Assembly (NCBI GenBank): GCA_015493625.1
Contig: WGCT01000031.1
Coordinates: forward strand, 1-12,262
DNA from: Draconibacterium sp.
GTDB lineage: Bacteria; Bacteroidota; Bacteroidia; Bacteroidales; Prolixibacteraceae
DNA length: 12,262 nucleotides
Direction of reading: 5' to 3'
A program made the translations under genes and the position numbers. The first letter of the stretch is position 1, and the number at the start of each line of letters is the position of its first letter. Positions 1 to 7,515 of the stretch are shown piece after piece. Under the pieces are notes generated by a model. The model ran no database searches. It had not been told where the DNA came from and worked only from the letters and a program-made list of their open reading frames with translations.

Positions 1-1
1 C

Positions 2-10
2 TATATTTGC
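2..10 (+). promoter_or_regulatory. -7 box of the rpoD promoter
   Basis: TATATTTGC matches the Bacteroidota -7 consensus TAnnTTTG, with the C that often follows it. It lies 21 bases before the rpoD start codon, which implies a very short 5' leader. The matching -33 TTTG element would fall outside the window, so only half of the promoter can be seen. Confidence 0.55.
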
Positions 11-30
11 AGACTTTTTAAGAAAATTAT

Positions 31-891
31 ATGAGACAGCTAAAGATCACAAAGTCAATCACTAATCGTGAAAGTGCCTCTTTAGACAAGTATTTACAGG
101 AAATTGGCAAAGAAGAGCTGATTACCGTTGAGGAAGAAGTTGAATTAGCACAGCGAATTAAAAAAGGCGACCAGGTGGCTCTGGAAAAATTAACCAGAGC
201 CAATCTTCGTTTTGTTGTTTCGGTGGCAAAACAGTACCAAAACCAGGGACTGAGCCTACCCGATTTAATAAATGAAGGAAACCTTGGCCTGATTAAAGCA
301 GCTGAAAAATTCGACGAAACCCGCGGTTTTAAGTTTATTTCGTATGCCGTTTGGTGGATTCGCCAATCTATTCTTCAAGCACTTGCAGAGCAATCGCGTA
401 TCGTTCGTTTGCCATTGAACCAGGTAGGTTCGTTGAACAAAATTAACAAAGCGTTCTCGAAATTTGAGCAAGAACACGAACGCAAGCCTTCGCCTGAAGA
501 ATTAGCAGAATCACTCGAACTTCCTGCCGATAAGGTAGCAGATACATTACGGGTTTCCGGTCGACACGTTTCGGTTGATGCCCCGTTTGTTGACGGCGAA
601 GACAATAGTCTTTTGGATGTGTTGGTAAACAACGACTCGCCAAATGCCGACCGCGCCCTTATTATGGAATCGCTTGCCAGAGAGATTGGAAGAGCATTAG
701 CAACATTGACTGAACGTGAAAGCGACATTATCAGGCTATTCTTCGGTATCGGTTGTCAGGAAATGACATTAGAAGAGATTGGAGAACGATTTGGATTAAC
801 CCGCGAACGAGTCCGCCAGATAAAAGAAAAAGCAATTCGACGATTACGACATACATCGCGAAGCAAATTACTGAAATCATATCTTGGTTAG
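31..891 (+). CDS. rpoD: RNA polymerase primary sigma factor (RpoD/SigA, Bacteroidota type)
   Basis: This is the housekeeping sigma-70 factor that directs RNA polymerase to most promoters. The 286-residue protein has no region 1.1. It begins with the group-typical [10 protein letters not shown] and a region 1.2 segment (about residues 16-48). Region 2 follows (about 52-125, with [10 protein letters not shown] at 81-90 and [10 protein letters not shown] at 105-114), then region 3 (about 130-200) and region 4 (about 210-280). Region 4 carries the -35-recognition helix-turn-helix [19 protein letters not shown] at 245-263. The ATG at 31 is chosen because the N-terminus then matches the known start of the family and a -7 box sits just upstream. 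The short form without region 1.1 is normal for Bacteroidota and recognises TTTG/TAnnTTTG promoters, copies of which occur elsewhere in this window. The gene stands alone and ends in a strong hairpin terminator. Nothing is missing. Confidence 0.96.
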   Translation: MRQLKITKSITNRESASLDKYLQEIGKEELITVEEEVELAQRIKKGDQVALEKLTRANLRFVVSVAKQYQNQGLSLPDLINEGNLGLIKAAEKFDETRGFKFISYAVWWIRQSILQALAEQSRIVRLPLNQVGSLNKINKAFSKFEQEHERKPSPEELAESLELPADKVADTLRVSGRHVSVDAPFVDGEDNSLLDVLVNNDSPNADRALIMESLAREIGRALATLTERESDIIRLFFGIGCQEMTLEEIGERFGLTRERVRQIKEKAIRRLRHTSRSKLLKSYLG

Positions 892-893
892 AT

Positions 894-926
894 AAAAAAA
901 GGTTGCCATTTGGCAACCTTTTTTTT
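894..926. terminator. Bidirectional intrinsic terminator between rpoD and the DUF2007 gene
   Basis: A perfect 7-bp stem, GGTTGCC (901-907) with GGCAACC (912-918), closes a four-base ATTT loop. It is flanked by seven A on the left (894-900) and eight T on the right (919-926). It therefore reads as a hairpin plus U-tract in both directions and can end rpoD (+) and the convergent gene (-). The minus-strand gene's TAA stop (925-927) overlaps the edge of the T-run, so the two genes converge on this single element. Confidence 0.9.
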
Positions 927-1323
927 ATCCCATAAACTCCGTTTCACACCTTTCGCAAATTAATTTTGTTGGAGAGATGTTTCTTCCGGTTGGTGTAAAT
1001 GTTATTGCTGAAAGTAAAGCCCTTAACAATAACTTCCATTTATATTGAAAGCTATATTTTATCCGGTATTTTTCCGAGCCGCATTTCGGACACACAATTT
1101 TTGAATTTGAACCCAATTCGCCAATCTCTTCTAAAATAGCTTTTACTCTTTCAATATCCGATTCGTAAACTTTTAATTCGGCCTCCATCGATGGAATATG
1201 GCTCAATACTTGAGAATTAAGTTCTCCATCAATAATGCTCTCAATTCCTTCCGATGCTAAACGACTTTTTAGCACTTGTAAGTCGGCAGGGTAATGCGAC
1301 GATTTAATTGTAATTAATTTCAT
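925..1323 (-). CDS. DUF2007 domain protein with C-terminal zinc ribbon
   Basis: A small, probably cytoplasmic protein of 132 residues. Residues 1-68 fit the DUF2007 family (called a putative signal-transducing domain, with a ferredoxin-like fold reminiscent of PII proteins): it starts MKLITIKSSH, continues with a helix (about 11-25) and the IESIIDGE strand, and ends with a VYESDIERVKAILEE helix. The C-terminal half holds two cysteine knuckles, C78-P-K-C81 and C123-E-R-C126, that should bind one zinc. They are separated by about 41 residues that include a hydrophobic stretch (about 94-110), longer than a plain zinc-ribbon loop and possibly membrane-touching. The biochemical function is unknown in the family, so none is assigned. 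It is monocistronic: the gene ahead of it on this strand (the mutarotase) ends 138 bp upstream, and it ends in the shared terminator. No clear TAnnTTTG box was found in front of it. Confidence 0.8.
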   Translation of the reverse strand: MKLITIKSSHYPADLQVLKSRLASEGIESIIDGELNSQVLSHIPSMEAELKVYESDIERVKAILEEIGELGSNSKIVCPKCGSEKYRIKYSFQYKWKLLLRALLSAITFTPTGRNISPTKLICERCETEFMG

Positions 1324-1461
1324 TGAGTGATATTAAAGGTTGTTTTTTCCCAATTTAAATATTCACCGGGTAAACTCTTTTTTTTATGCCGTAATGTGCA
1401 ACAAGTTATTTTTTAAATTTTTCACACTAACTTCCCTGAAACAATTTTAACCCGAAACTCC

Positions 1462-1812
1462 CTACTCCCCCAATTTGTAAATACGCTCCATTAACTGCCA
1501 TTTTTCGTTGGCAGTAGCATCGGCAGAGGTCTTCTGAAAACGCGAAACATACGCTTCCCATTCTGATTGTCGCGGTTTTGTTGCCAGCTCTTTCATCGCT
1601 TCGTCGTGGTTAAAGTCGGCAACAGTATCCATTATCATAAACAGTTGATTTCCGAGAATATAAATTTCCATGTTGGTAATTCCAACATCGCGCATTCCCT
1701 GAGTAATTTCCGGCCAAAATTCATCTGCAGTATGAACCTTTTTGTACTCTTCGATTAGAACAGAATTGTTCTCTAATTTTAATGTTTTGCAATATCGTTT
1801 GTACTTTGCCAT
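1462..1812 (-). CDS. RhaM-family sugar mutarotase (L-rhamnose mutarotase family, probably L-fucose here)
   Basis: A 116-residue protein of the DUF718/COG3254 family. These are dimeric ferredoxin-like enzymes that interconvert alpha and beta anomers of 6-deoxyhexoses. The signature EEYKKVHTADEFWPEI (21-36) aligns with EEYQRRHNPIWPEL of E. coli RhaM, so Y23 and H27 correspond to its catalytic Tyr18 and His22. W49-type aromatic positions are less clear, but the SEWEAYV segment and the C-terminal MERIYKL strand also follow the family. The protein is complete. It lies 12 bp downstream of fucP on the same strand and is almost certainly co-transcribed with it. The family is usually annotated as rhamnose-specific, but COG3254 members are also known as L-fucose mutarotases in bacterial fucose pathways, and the FucP partner favours fucose. 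No isomerase, kinase or dehydratase gene lies nearby to settle the substrate. Confidence 0.85.
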   Translation of the reverse strand: MAKYKRYCKTLKLENNSVLIEEYKKVHTADEFWPEITQGMRDVGITNMEIYILGNQLFMIMDTVADFNHDEAMKELATKPRQSEWEAYVSRFQKTSADATANEKWQLMERIYKLGE

Positions 1813-1824
1813 AGTAGTTAATTA

Positions 1825-3123
1825 TTACAAATTAGGATAAACTTTTAATGTACGATAACCATAAATCGCAATAACAATAAAACAGATAAACGGAAGAATA
1901 AATGAAAAGTTAACTGCCGGCAGCGATAAAACAGTTCCCTGGTCGATAATTAATCCTTGCAGTGGCGGCATTAAAGCTCCGCCAACAATTGCCATTACTA
2001 AACCAGCAGCTCCGAGTGTGGCATCTTCTTTTAATCCACCGAGCGCAATTCCGTATATGGTTGGGAACATTAATGACATAAAAGCAGAGGTGGCTACCAG
2101 CAAATATAATCCGGGCATTCCCTGTATTAAAATTACTCCGGTTGTTGTTATCATTCCGCCAATAGCAAAAATGGTCAACATTAACCGCGAGTTCAGATAT
2201 TTCATTAGGAAAGTACTAATAAAGCGGCTCGCAATAAAAATGGCCATGGCAACTATATTATAATTTTGAGCTTCGGCTTTTGGTATTCCGAGGTTGTCGG
2301 CATACTGAATAATAAATGTCCAACACATTATTTGTGCGCCCACATAAAAAACCTGAGCGATTACACCTTCACGATATTTAATATTTTTGATTAAGTTTTT
2401 AAACGAGGCCATTGCTTTTATTGTGTGGACGGCATTTTCGCGTTTTGGCATTTTATAGAGTGCAATTACAACAAACATTGCAATTACAACAAAACCGAGA
2501 ATTACATATGGATTGCGAATAATTCCTAAATCGTGTGTTCTAACTACCGCTTTTTCAGCAGCACTTAAAGTATCGAAAATCAAATTCCCGGCGGCATCTC
2601 TTTTGTCCGATTCGAGAGCCGATAGAATAACTTTCGAAGCCACAAACATCCCGAGAATAGAACCCATGGGATTAAACGACTGTGCCAGATTTAACCGGCG
2701 GGTTGCGGTTTCCTCGTCGCCCATCGATAAAATATACGGGTTTGCAGTGGTCTCAAGAAATGCCAACCCAAAAGTTAAAATATAGAGCGATACCAAAAAG
2801 AATCCAAAAATTTCGAATTGGGCAGCCGGGAAAAAGAGGAGTGCACCAACCGCGTAAAGTGCCAGCCCAACCAAAATGCCGGTTTTGTAACTGTACTTTC
2901 TTATAACTAATGCAGCAGGAATTGCCATGGTTGCATAACCGCCGTAAAATGCAAACTGCACCATTGCCGCTTTTGCATTCGAGATCTCCATAACGGTTTG
3001 AAATGCTGCAACCATCGGGTTGGTTATGTCGTTGGCAAAACCCCACAAGGCAAACAAACTGGTAATTAAAATAAAGGGTACTAAGTACTTTTTTTCTACC
3101 ACAACTGCTTTTGAATTCTTCAT
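1825..3123 (-). CDS. fucP: L-fucose:H+ symporter (FucP family, MFS)
   Basis: An inner-membrane, 12-helix major facilitator transporter of 432 residues that imports L-fucose or a related sugar with protons. Landmarks of the FHS/FucP family are present. FANDITNPM has D32, equivalent to the proton-coupling Asp46 of E. coli FucP. FLETTANPY has E124, equivalent to the substrate-linked Glu135. RRLNLAQSFNPMGS (143-156) has N151. The RKYSYKTG loop (75-82) is the usual MFS cytoplasmic loop 2-3. The ATG at 3121-3123 gives a short cytoplasmic tail (MKNSKAVVVEKKY) ahead of helix 1, normal for the family. The gene heads a two-gene unit with the mutarotase, so uptake and anomer conversion are made together. 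No TAnnTTTG box was found in the 196-bp spacer upstream; a hairpin (3175-3198) lies in the likely leader. Specificity for fucose over other hexoses cannot be proved from sequence alone. Confidence 0.9.
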   Translation of the reverse strand: MKNSKAVVVEKKYLVPFILITSLFALWGFANDITNPMVAAFQTVMEISNAKAAMVQFAFYGGYATMAIPAALVIRKYSYKTGILVGLALYAVGALLFFPAAQFEIFGFFLVSLYILTFGLAFLETTANPYILSMGDEETATRRLNLAQSFNPMGSILGMFVASKVILSALESDKRDAAGNLIFDTLSAAEKAVVRTHDLGIIRNPYVILGFVVIAMFVVIALYKMPKRENAVHTIKAMASFKNLIKNIKYREGVIAQVFYVGAQIMCWTFIIQYADNLGIPKAEAQNYNIVAMAIFIASRFISTFLMKYLNSRLMLTIFAIGGMITTTGVILIQGMPGLYLLVATSAFMSLMFPTIYGIALGGLKEDATLGAAGLVMAIVGGALMPPLQGLIIDQGTVLSLPAVNFSFILPFICFIVIAIYGYRTLKVYPNL

Positions 3124-3174
3124 AATTATATTTTGGTTTATTTTTTCGTAAAAGTGTAAATTTAATTAACCATT

Positions 3175-3198
3175 GGCAACCTGTACTTTCGGGTTGCC
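3175..3198. repeat. 7-bp inverted repeat upstream of fucP
   Basis: GGCAACC (3175-3181) and GGTTGCC (3192-3198) are perfect reverse complements around a 10-base spacer. No T-run follows on either strand, so it is not an ordinary terminator. It lies 52-75 bases before the fucP start codon and could be a leader hairpin or a protein-binding site. Its arms happen to be the same heptamers as those of the rpoD terminator. Confidence 0.4.
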
Positions 3199-3203
3199 CT
3201 CAG

Positions 3204-3260
3204 AGTTTTATTCAAAAAAAAACATTTGCCGCAGACTCGCAAATTTCTTTGAATAAAACT
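3204..3260. repeat. 13-bp perfect inverted repeat overlapping the manC terminator
   Basis: AGTTTTATTCAAA (3204-3216) and TTTGAATAAAACT (3248-3260) are exact reverse complements. After one mismatch the pairing continues for three more A-T pairs. This stem uses part of the U-run of the terminator hairpin and encloses its inner stem, so the outer terminator stem and this stem cannot both be complete. It may be an operator, a remnant of a palindromic intergenic element, or an alternative RNA fold. Confidence 0.6.
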
Positions 3261-3280
3261 GAAACACAATCTGTGGCAAA
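3214..3280 (-). terminator. Probable intrinsic terminator of manC
   Basis: Reading the minus strand downstream of manC, TTTGCCACAGA (3280 to 3270) pairs with TCTGCGGCAAA (3235 to 3225), 11 pairs including one G-U. After two bases comes an uninterrupted run of nine U (3222 to 3214). A shorter alternative, ATTTGC (3244 to 3239) with GCAAAT (3229 to 3224), is nested inside and ends one base before the same U-run. Both versions put a hairpin directly ahead of the U-tract, about 40 bases past the manC stop codon. The long loop (34 bases) makes the outer stem less certain than the inner one. Confidence 0.6.
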
Positions 3281-3319
3281 TACTTAACTCATCTTTTTGA
3301 ATTCAATATTATATGAAGA

Positions 3320-4399
3320 TTACAAATATTGTGTTTTATTTTTTGCTTTTAATTGTTCCACAATTTTTTTTACATCTTCGGCATTGTTGCGTTTGCAAAC
3401 CAGCGTTGTATTTCCGTCCTGTACAACAATTACATCGTCTAACCCAACCAATGTTACTAATCCTTTTTCGGAATAGATATAGGAATTTTTCGAGTTAAGA
3501 AAAATGGAGTCGCCATCTGCGGCATTTCCATTTTCATCTTTTTCGCTAATCTGATAAACTGATTCCCAGCCGCCCAAATCATTCCACCCGAAATTGCCTT
3601 CAACGAGATAGATATTTTTTGCATGCTCCATAATTCCATAGTCAACCGAGATACTTTTTACCGCGCGGTAAATTGTATCTAAAGTTTGGTCGAATGACGG
3701 AGTGCCGAGTGTTGCCTGAATTTTTCGCAAATCGGAATACAGTTCGGGAGCAAACTCTTTTACTGATTTCAGGAATACCGATATTTTAAAAATAAACAAT
3801 CCGCTGTTCCAATAAAAACCACCCTGTTTTAAATATCCTGTGGCTGTTAGTTCGTTTGGTTTTTCAACAAACCGTTCCACTTTAAACTGTTTAATCTTTT
3901 CTGTTCCGGTAATATCTTTTTCAGTTTGAACATAACCGTAACCGGTTGCCGGAAATGTTGGTGTAATTCCGATGGTTACAATGCCCTCTTTTTCGTCGGC
4001 AATTTTAGCCGCTGTCAAAACAGTCTCTTTAAAAAGCGTATCGTTCTCAATGAGGTGGTCGGATGGAGCCACAACCATAATTCCGTCGGGATTCTCTTTC
4101 TCTGCAAACATAGCAGCCAATCCAATGCAGGGGAGCGTGTTTTTCCCAACCGGCTCGTAAATCAGATTTTCTTTGGGTAACATCGGAGTCTGTTCTTCCA
4201 AAACTTTGGACTGACTACGGTTGGAAACGATGTAAATATTATCGGTTTTGGTAAAAGTTGCAAACCTGTTTATGGTTGCCTGCAACAGTGAATCGTCGCC
4301 TTGAATATTCAAATATTGTTTTGGTTTGGCGGTTTTACTTCTCGGCCAGAAACGTGTTCCGGCACCACCTGCCATAATTAAAGTGTATAAATCTTTCAT
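3320..4399 (-). CDS. manC: Mannose-1-phosphate guanylyltransferase (GDP-mannose pyrophosphorylase), single-domain
   Basis: A cytoplasmic nucleotidyltransferase making GDP-mannose from mannose-1-phosphate and GTP, a precursor for mannosyl glycans and for GDP-fucose or GDP-rhamnose. It has 359 residues. The Rossmann-like catalytic domain starts with the nucleotide motif GGAGTRFWP (11-19) and the conserved KPKQ (25-28). APSDH (111-115) carries a metal-binding aspartate, followed by FVEKP (177-181), WNSG (197-200) and GWNDLGGW (271-278) with the second metal aspartate. A short beta-helix-like tail ends the protein. The phosphomannose-isomerase cupin domain of the bifunctional ManC/AlgA type is absent. 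The frame stays open for 44 codons further upstream, but the start at 4397-4399 is preferred: the protein then begins MKDLYTLIMAGG as in the family, and a -7 box lies inside the would-be extension. It probably has its own promoter and a terminator before fucP. Confidence 0.93.
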   Translation of the reverse strand: MKDLYTLIMAGGAGTRFWPRSKTAKPKQYLNIQGDDSLLQATINRFATFTKTDNIYIVSNRSQSKVLEEQTPMLPKENLIYEPVGKNTLPCIGLAAMFAEKENPDGIMVVAPSDHLIENDTLFKETVLTAAKIADEKEGIVTIGITPTFPATGYGYVQTEKDITGTEKIKQFKVERFVEKPNELTATGYLKQGGFYWNSGLFIFKISVFLKSVKEFAPELYSDLRKIQATLGTPSFDQTLDTIYRAVKSISVDYGIMEHAKNIYLVEGNFGWNDLGGWESVYQISEKDENGNAADGDSIFLNSKNSYIYSEKGLVTLVGLDDVIVVQDGNTTLVCKRNNAEDVKKIVEQLKAKNKTQYL

Positions 4400-4452
4400 A
4401 ATTAAAGAAACCCTGTCTAACTCTCCTAAAACGGAGAAATTTTCTGAAATTT

Positions 4453-4460
4453 CAAATATA
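4453..4460 (-). promoter_or_regulatory. -7 box ahead of manC
   Basis: On the minus strand TATATTTG matches TAnnTTTG exactly. It lies 53 bases before the chosen manC start codon, leaving a leader of roughly 45 bases. No TTG-type -33 element is seen at 19-21 bases further upstream, so the promoter is only half supported. Confidence 0.4.
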
Positions 4461-4568
4461 TAGATAAATATCTTATTCTTGTTTCTGTATTTTAATTCTT
4501 TTTTCTGACATCTCGCGTCTCGTTCCCGCACGATTGTCGAATAGCAATTTTTGTGTTATTTATGCTTT

Positions 4569-4590
4569 TCCGTTGCCTTTATCCAACGGA
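4569..4590 (-). terminator. Hairpin directly after the uvrA stop codon
   Basis: TCCGTTG (4569-4575) and CAACGGA (4584-4590) form a perfect 7-bp stem with an 8-base loop that starts at the base next to the uvrA TAA. The position suits a transcription end or 3'-protecting hairpin. The minus strand continues with A-rich sequence, not a U-run, so it is not a textbook intrinsic terminator. Confidence 0.4.
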
Positions 4591-7464
4591 TTATTGGTTA
4601 GCAAAGAGCTCCTCTTTTAAAAATTGGGCGGTAAACGATTTCTTGTTTTTAACTATCTCTTCCGGAGTACCGGCACATAGTATTTTCCCCCCGTTTTTCC
4701 CGCCTTCCGGACCGATGTCGATAATATGGTCGGCCACTTTTATGACATCGAGATTGTGTTCGATGACAATAACCGTATTTCCTTTTTCAACAAGCTTATT
4801 TAGTACTTCCAACAATACGCGAATGTCTTCGAAATGAAGGCCGGTTGTGGGCTCATCTAAAATGTATATGGTTTGCCCGGTATCGCGTTTTGCCAGTTCT
4901 GCCGCCAGTTTTACCCGCTGCGACTCGCCTCCCGATAATGTTGTCGATGACTGGCCAAGTGTAATATATCCCAACCCAACATCTTTTAATGTTTTTAGTT
5001 TTGTGGCAATCGACGGAATATTTTCGAAAAAATCGACACCGCTGTTGATGGTCATATTTAGTACATCTGAAATCGATTTTCCTTTGTACCGCACTTCCAG
5101 CGTTTCGCGGTTGTAGCGTTTCCCGTTGCATTTGTCGCAATGCACATAAACATCGGGGAGGAAATTCATCTCAATGAGTTTTAGTCCGCCTCCCTGACAC
5201 GCTTCGCAGCGGCCGCCTTTTACGTTAAACGAAAACCGGCCGGGTTTGTAGCCCCTTATTTTTGCTTCGGGTAACTGAGCAAACAAACTGCGGATATCGG
5301 AAAAAATATTGGTGTAAGTTACCGGGTTCGAGCGCGGTGTGCGTCCAATTGGCGACTGGTCGACACGAATTACTTTGTCGATAAACTCTAATCCTGTTAC
5401 TGATTTGTATGGCAGCGGGTCTTTAAGCGATTTGTAAAAATGCTGACTTAATACGGGTTGTAGAGTTTCGTTTATCAATGTCGATTTTCCACTTCCCGAA
5501 ACACCGGTTACACAAATAAATCTTCCGAGAGGAATTTTTAGATTAACCGATTTTAGATTGTTTCCGGTGCATCCCTTTACTTCGAGGAAATTGGTTTCCC
5601 CGGTTCGTCGTTTCGAGGGAACTTCAATTTTTTTTATGTTGTTGAGGTAGTCGGCCGTGAGCGATTTCATTTTTATCACTTCGGCAGGCGTTCCCGCAGC
5701 AACAATCTCTCCACCGTGACGACCGGCCAGCGGCCCCATGTCAATCAAATAATCGGCGTGCATCATTGTATCTTTATCGTGTTCAACCACCACCACCGAG
5801 TTGCCCGAGTCGCGCAATTGTTGCAATGCTTCTATCAACTTTAAATTGTCGCGGTGGTGTAATCCGATGCTGGGCTCGTCGAGAATATACAACACATTTA
5901 CCAATTGCGAGCCAATTTGTGTGGCCAGTCTTATTCGTTGCGATTCTCCTCCCGACAAACTACGGGCAGTACGGTCGAGTGCCAGATAATTCAACCCAAC
6001 TCCAAGCATAAAACCCAGCCGGTCGCGAATCTCTTTTATCACTTCTGTTCCAATTTTTCGTTGGCGTTCGGTAATTCGTTTCTCCAACCCGTTAAACCAT
6101 TCTCCCAATTCGTTTAAATCGAGCTGCGCAATTTCCGAAATATTTTTCCCGTCTATTTTAAAATGGAGCGACTCTTTTTTTAGTCGCATTCCGTTACACT
6201 CGGGGCACACCGTTGTTTTAACAAATTGGTTTGCCCACTTTTGTGCTGTTTTCGATGTGTTGTCATCGCGCTGACTGTCGATATATTTTATCACTCCGTC
6301 GTAACTCATCAGGTAATTCATACTCGTTCCGAGGGGGGTGTTTTTTAGCTGAATTCGTTCTGTTGTTCCAAAAAGAACTTCTTGCAAACCCTCTTCCGAG
6401 ATCTCTTTCACCGGTGTGTTTAGCGTAAAACCGTGCTTTTCGCCGAGTGCCTCAATCTGCCAAAAAATTAACGAATTTTTATAGGAGCCGAGTGGAGCAA
6501 TTCCTCCTTTCGAAATACTTTTTGTTTTGTCGGGCATAATTTTGTTTAAATCGATTTCGGTAACGCGGCCCAGTCCGTTGCATTTCGAACAGGCTCCTTG
6601 TGGCGAATTAAACGAAAAGTTGTGTGGTGCCGGCTCGGCATACGAAATTCCGGTGGTGGGGCACATCAGCAACCTACTGTAATACTTTACTTCCTCAGTA
6701 TCGTGGTCGAGAATCATTAAAACTCCATGGCCGTGTTTCATGGCTGTTTGTACACTCTCTTTAAGCCGTTTTTCAGAGGCATCGTCAACTACGAGTTTGT
6801 CAATCGCCATCTCAATAAAGTGATTTTTATAGCGATCGACTTTATGGTTGTGTTTCAGTTCTGTTATTGTACCGTCAATCCGGGCGTGTAAAAAACCTTT
6901 GCGTACAATTTGCTCGAAAAGCTCCCGGTAGTGCCCTTTACGCCCTTTTACAACAGGCGAAAGAATAATAATTCGTTTTCCGGCAAAGTCGTTTTTTATC
7001 AGTTGAAGAATTTTCTCTTCGGTATATTTAACCATTTTTTCGCCTGTGTTGTACGAAAAAGCTTCGCCGGCACGTGCATACAAAAGGCGTAAAAAATCGT
7101 AAATTTCGGTAACTGTACCCACTGTTGAACGCGGGTTTTTGGTTGTTACTTTTTGTTCTATTGAAATTACCGGGCTTAATCCGGTAATTTTATCAACATC
7201 GGGGCGCTCCATATTTCCGAGAAACGATCGTGCATAGGCCGAAAAAGTTTCGATGTAGCGGCGCTGCCCTTCGGCATAAATGGTATCGAAAGCCAGCGAC
7301 GATTTTCCGCTTCCACTTAACCCTGTAATTACCGTTAGCTTATTTCGGGGAATTTCAACATCGATGTTTTTTAGATTGTGGACACGTGCACCCTGAATCA
7401 CAATTTTTTCGTCGAACTTTGAACCATTTTTTCGCGTCTCTATTTCCATTCTCTTTTTATTCAT
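4591..7464 (-). CDS. uvrA: Excinuclease ABC subunit A (UvrA)
   Basis: The damage-sensing ATPase of nucleotide excision repair; it dimerises, loads UvrB on lesions and leaves. Its 957 residues match the usual length (E. coli 940). Two ABC modules are complete. The first has Walker [10 protein letters not shown] (48-56), signature LSGGESQR (503-510) and Walker B YILDEP (526-531). The second has Walker [10 protein letters not shown] (654-662), LSGGESQR (843-850) and YILDEP (867-872). The C-terminal zinc module is intact: C753-x2-C756 and C776-x2-C779, on either side of the glycine-rich hairpin. The first zinc module is not: where E. coli has CPICG, this protein has C268-P-T-T-G, while the second pair C292-x2-C295 remains. 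The start at 7462-7464 is followed five codons later by another ATG (7447-7449); either is possible. It lies 51 bp behind the lytic transglycosylase on the same strand and may share its transcript. No clear promoter or LexA-like site is seen in that gap. Confidence 0.97.
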   Translation of the reverse strand: MNKKRMEIETRKNGSKFDEKIVIQGARVHNLKNIDVEIPRNKLTVITGLSGSGKSSLAFDTIYAEGQRRYIETFSAYARSFLGNMERPDVDKITGLSPVISIEQKVTTKNPRSTVGTVTEIYDFLRLLYARAGEAFSYNTGEKMVKYTEEKILQLIKNDFAGKRIIILSPVVKGRKGHYRELFEQIVRKGFLHARIDGTITELKHNHKVDRYKNHFIEMAIDKLVVDDASEKRLKESVQTAMKHGHGVLMILDHDTEEVKYYSRLLMCPTTGISYAEPAPHNFSFNSPQGACSKCNGLGRVTEIDLNKIMPDKTKSISKGGIAPLGSYKNSLIFWQIEALGEKHGFTLNTPVKEISEEGLQEVLFGTTERIQLKNTPLGTSMNYLMSYDGVIKYIDSQRDDNTSKTAQKWANQFVKTTVCPECNGMRLKKESLHFKIDGKNISEIAQLDLNELGEWFNGLEKRITERQRKIGTEVIKEIRDRLGFMLGVGLNYLALDRTARSLSGGESQRIRLATQIGSQLVNVLYILDEPSIGLHHRDNLKLIEALQQLRDSGNSVVVVEHDKDTMMHADYLIDMGPLAGRHGGEIVAAGTPAEVIKMKSLTADYLNNIKKIEVPSKRRTGETNFLEVKGCTGNNLKSVNLKIPLGRFICVTGVSGSGKSTLINETLQPVLSQHFYKSLKDPLPYKSVTGLEFIDKVIRVDQSPIGRTPRSNPVTYTNIFSDIRSLFAQLPEAKIRGYKPGRFSFNVKGGRCEACQGGGLKLIEMNFLPDVYVHCDKCNGKRYNRETLEVRYKGKSISDVLNMTINSGVDFFENIPSIATKLKTLKDVGLGYITLGQSSTTLSGGESQRVKLAAELAKRDTGQTIYILDEPTTGLHFEDIRVLLEVLNKLVEKGNTVIVIEHNLDVIKVADHIIDIGPEGGKNGGKILCAGTPEEIVKNKKSFTAQFLKEELFANQ

Positions 7465-7515
7465 GCAATACCAATTGGTGTAACTATTTTGCTCATTTTA
7501 TTATGGCTGTAATAA

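Noticed and set aside
375..728. 117-codon open frame antisense to rpoD
   Set aside because: Low-complexity serine-rich translation opposite a conserved sigma-factor gene, with no promoter or family match.
3157..3164. TAAATTTA as a fucP -7 box
   Set aside because: It lacks the final G of TAnnTTTG and has no -33 element at the right distance.
4400..4531. 44-codon N-terminal extension of the manC frame
   Set aside because: The extension has no family similarity, contains a -7 promoter box, and the protein from the ATG at 4397-4399 begins exactly like other guanylyltransferases.
4847..6428. Several 60-95 codon open frames on the plus strand inside uvrA
   Set aside because: They lie antisense to a strongly conserved gene, resemble no family and have no start signals; they arise from the codon pattern of uvrA.
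7470..7479. ACCAATTGGT palindrome just before the uvrA start codon
   Set aside because: Ten bases of symmetry in AT-rich DNA is within chance; no second copy or known repressor motif supports it.
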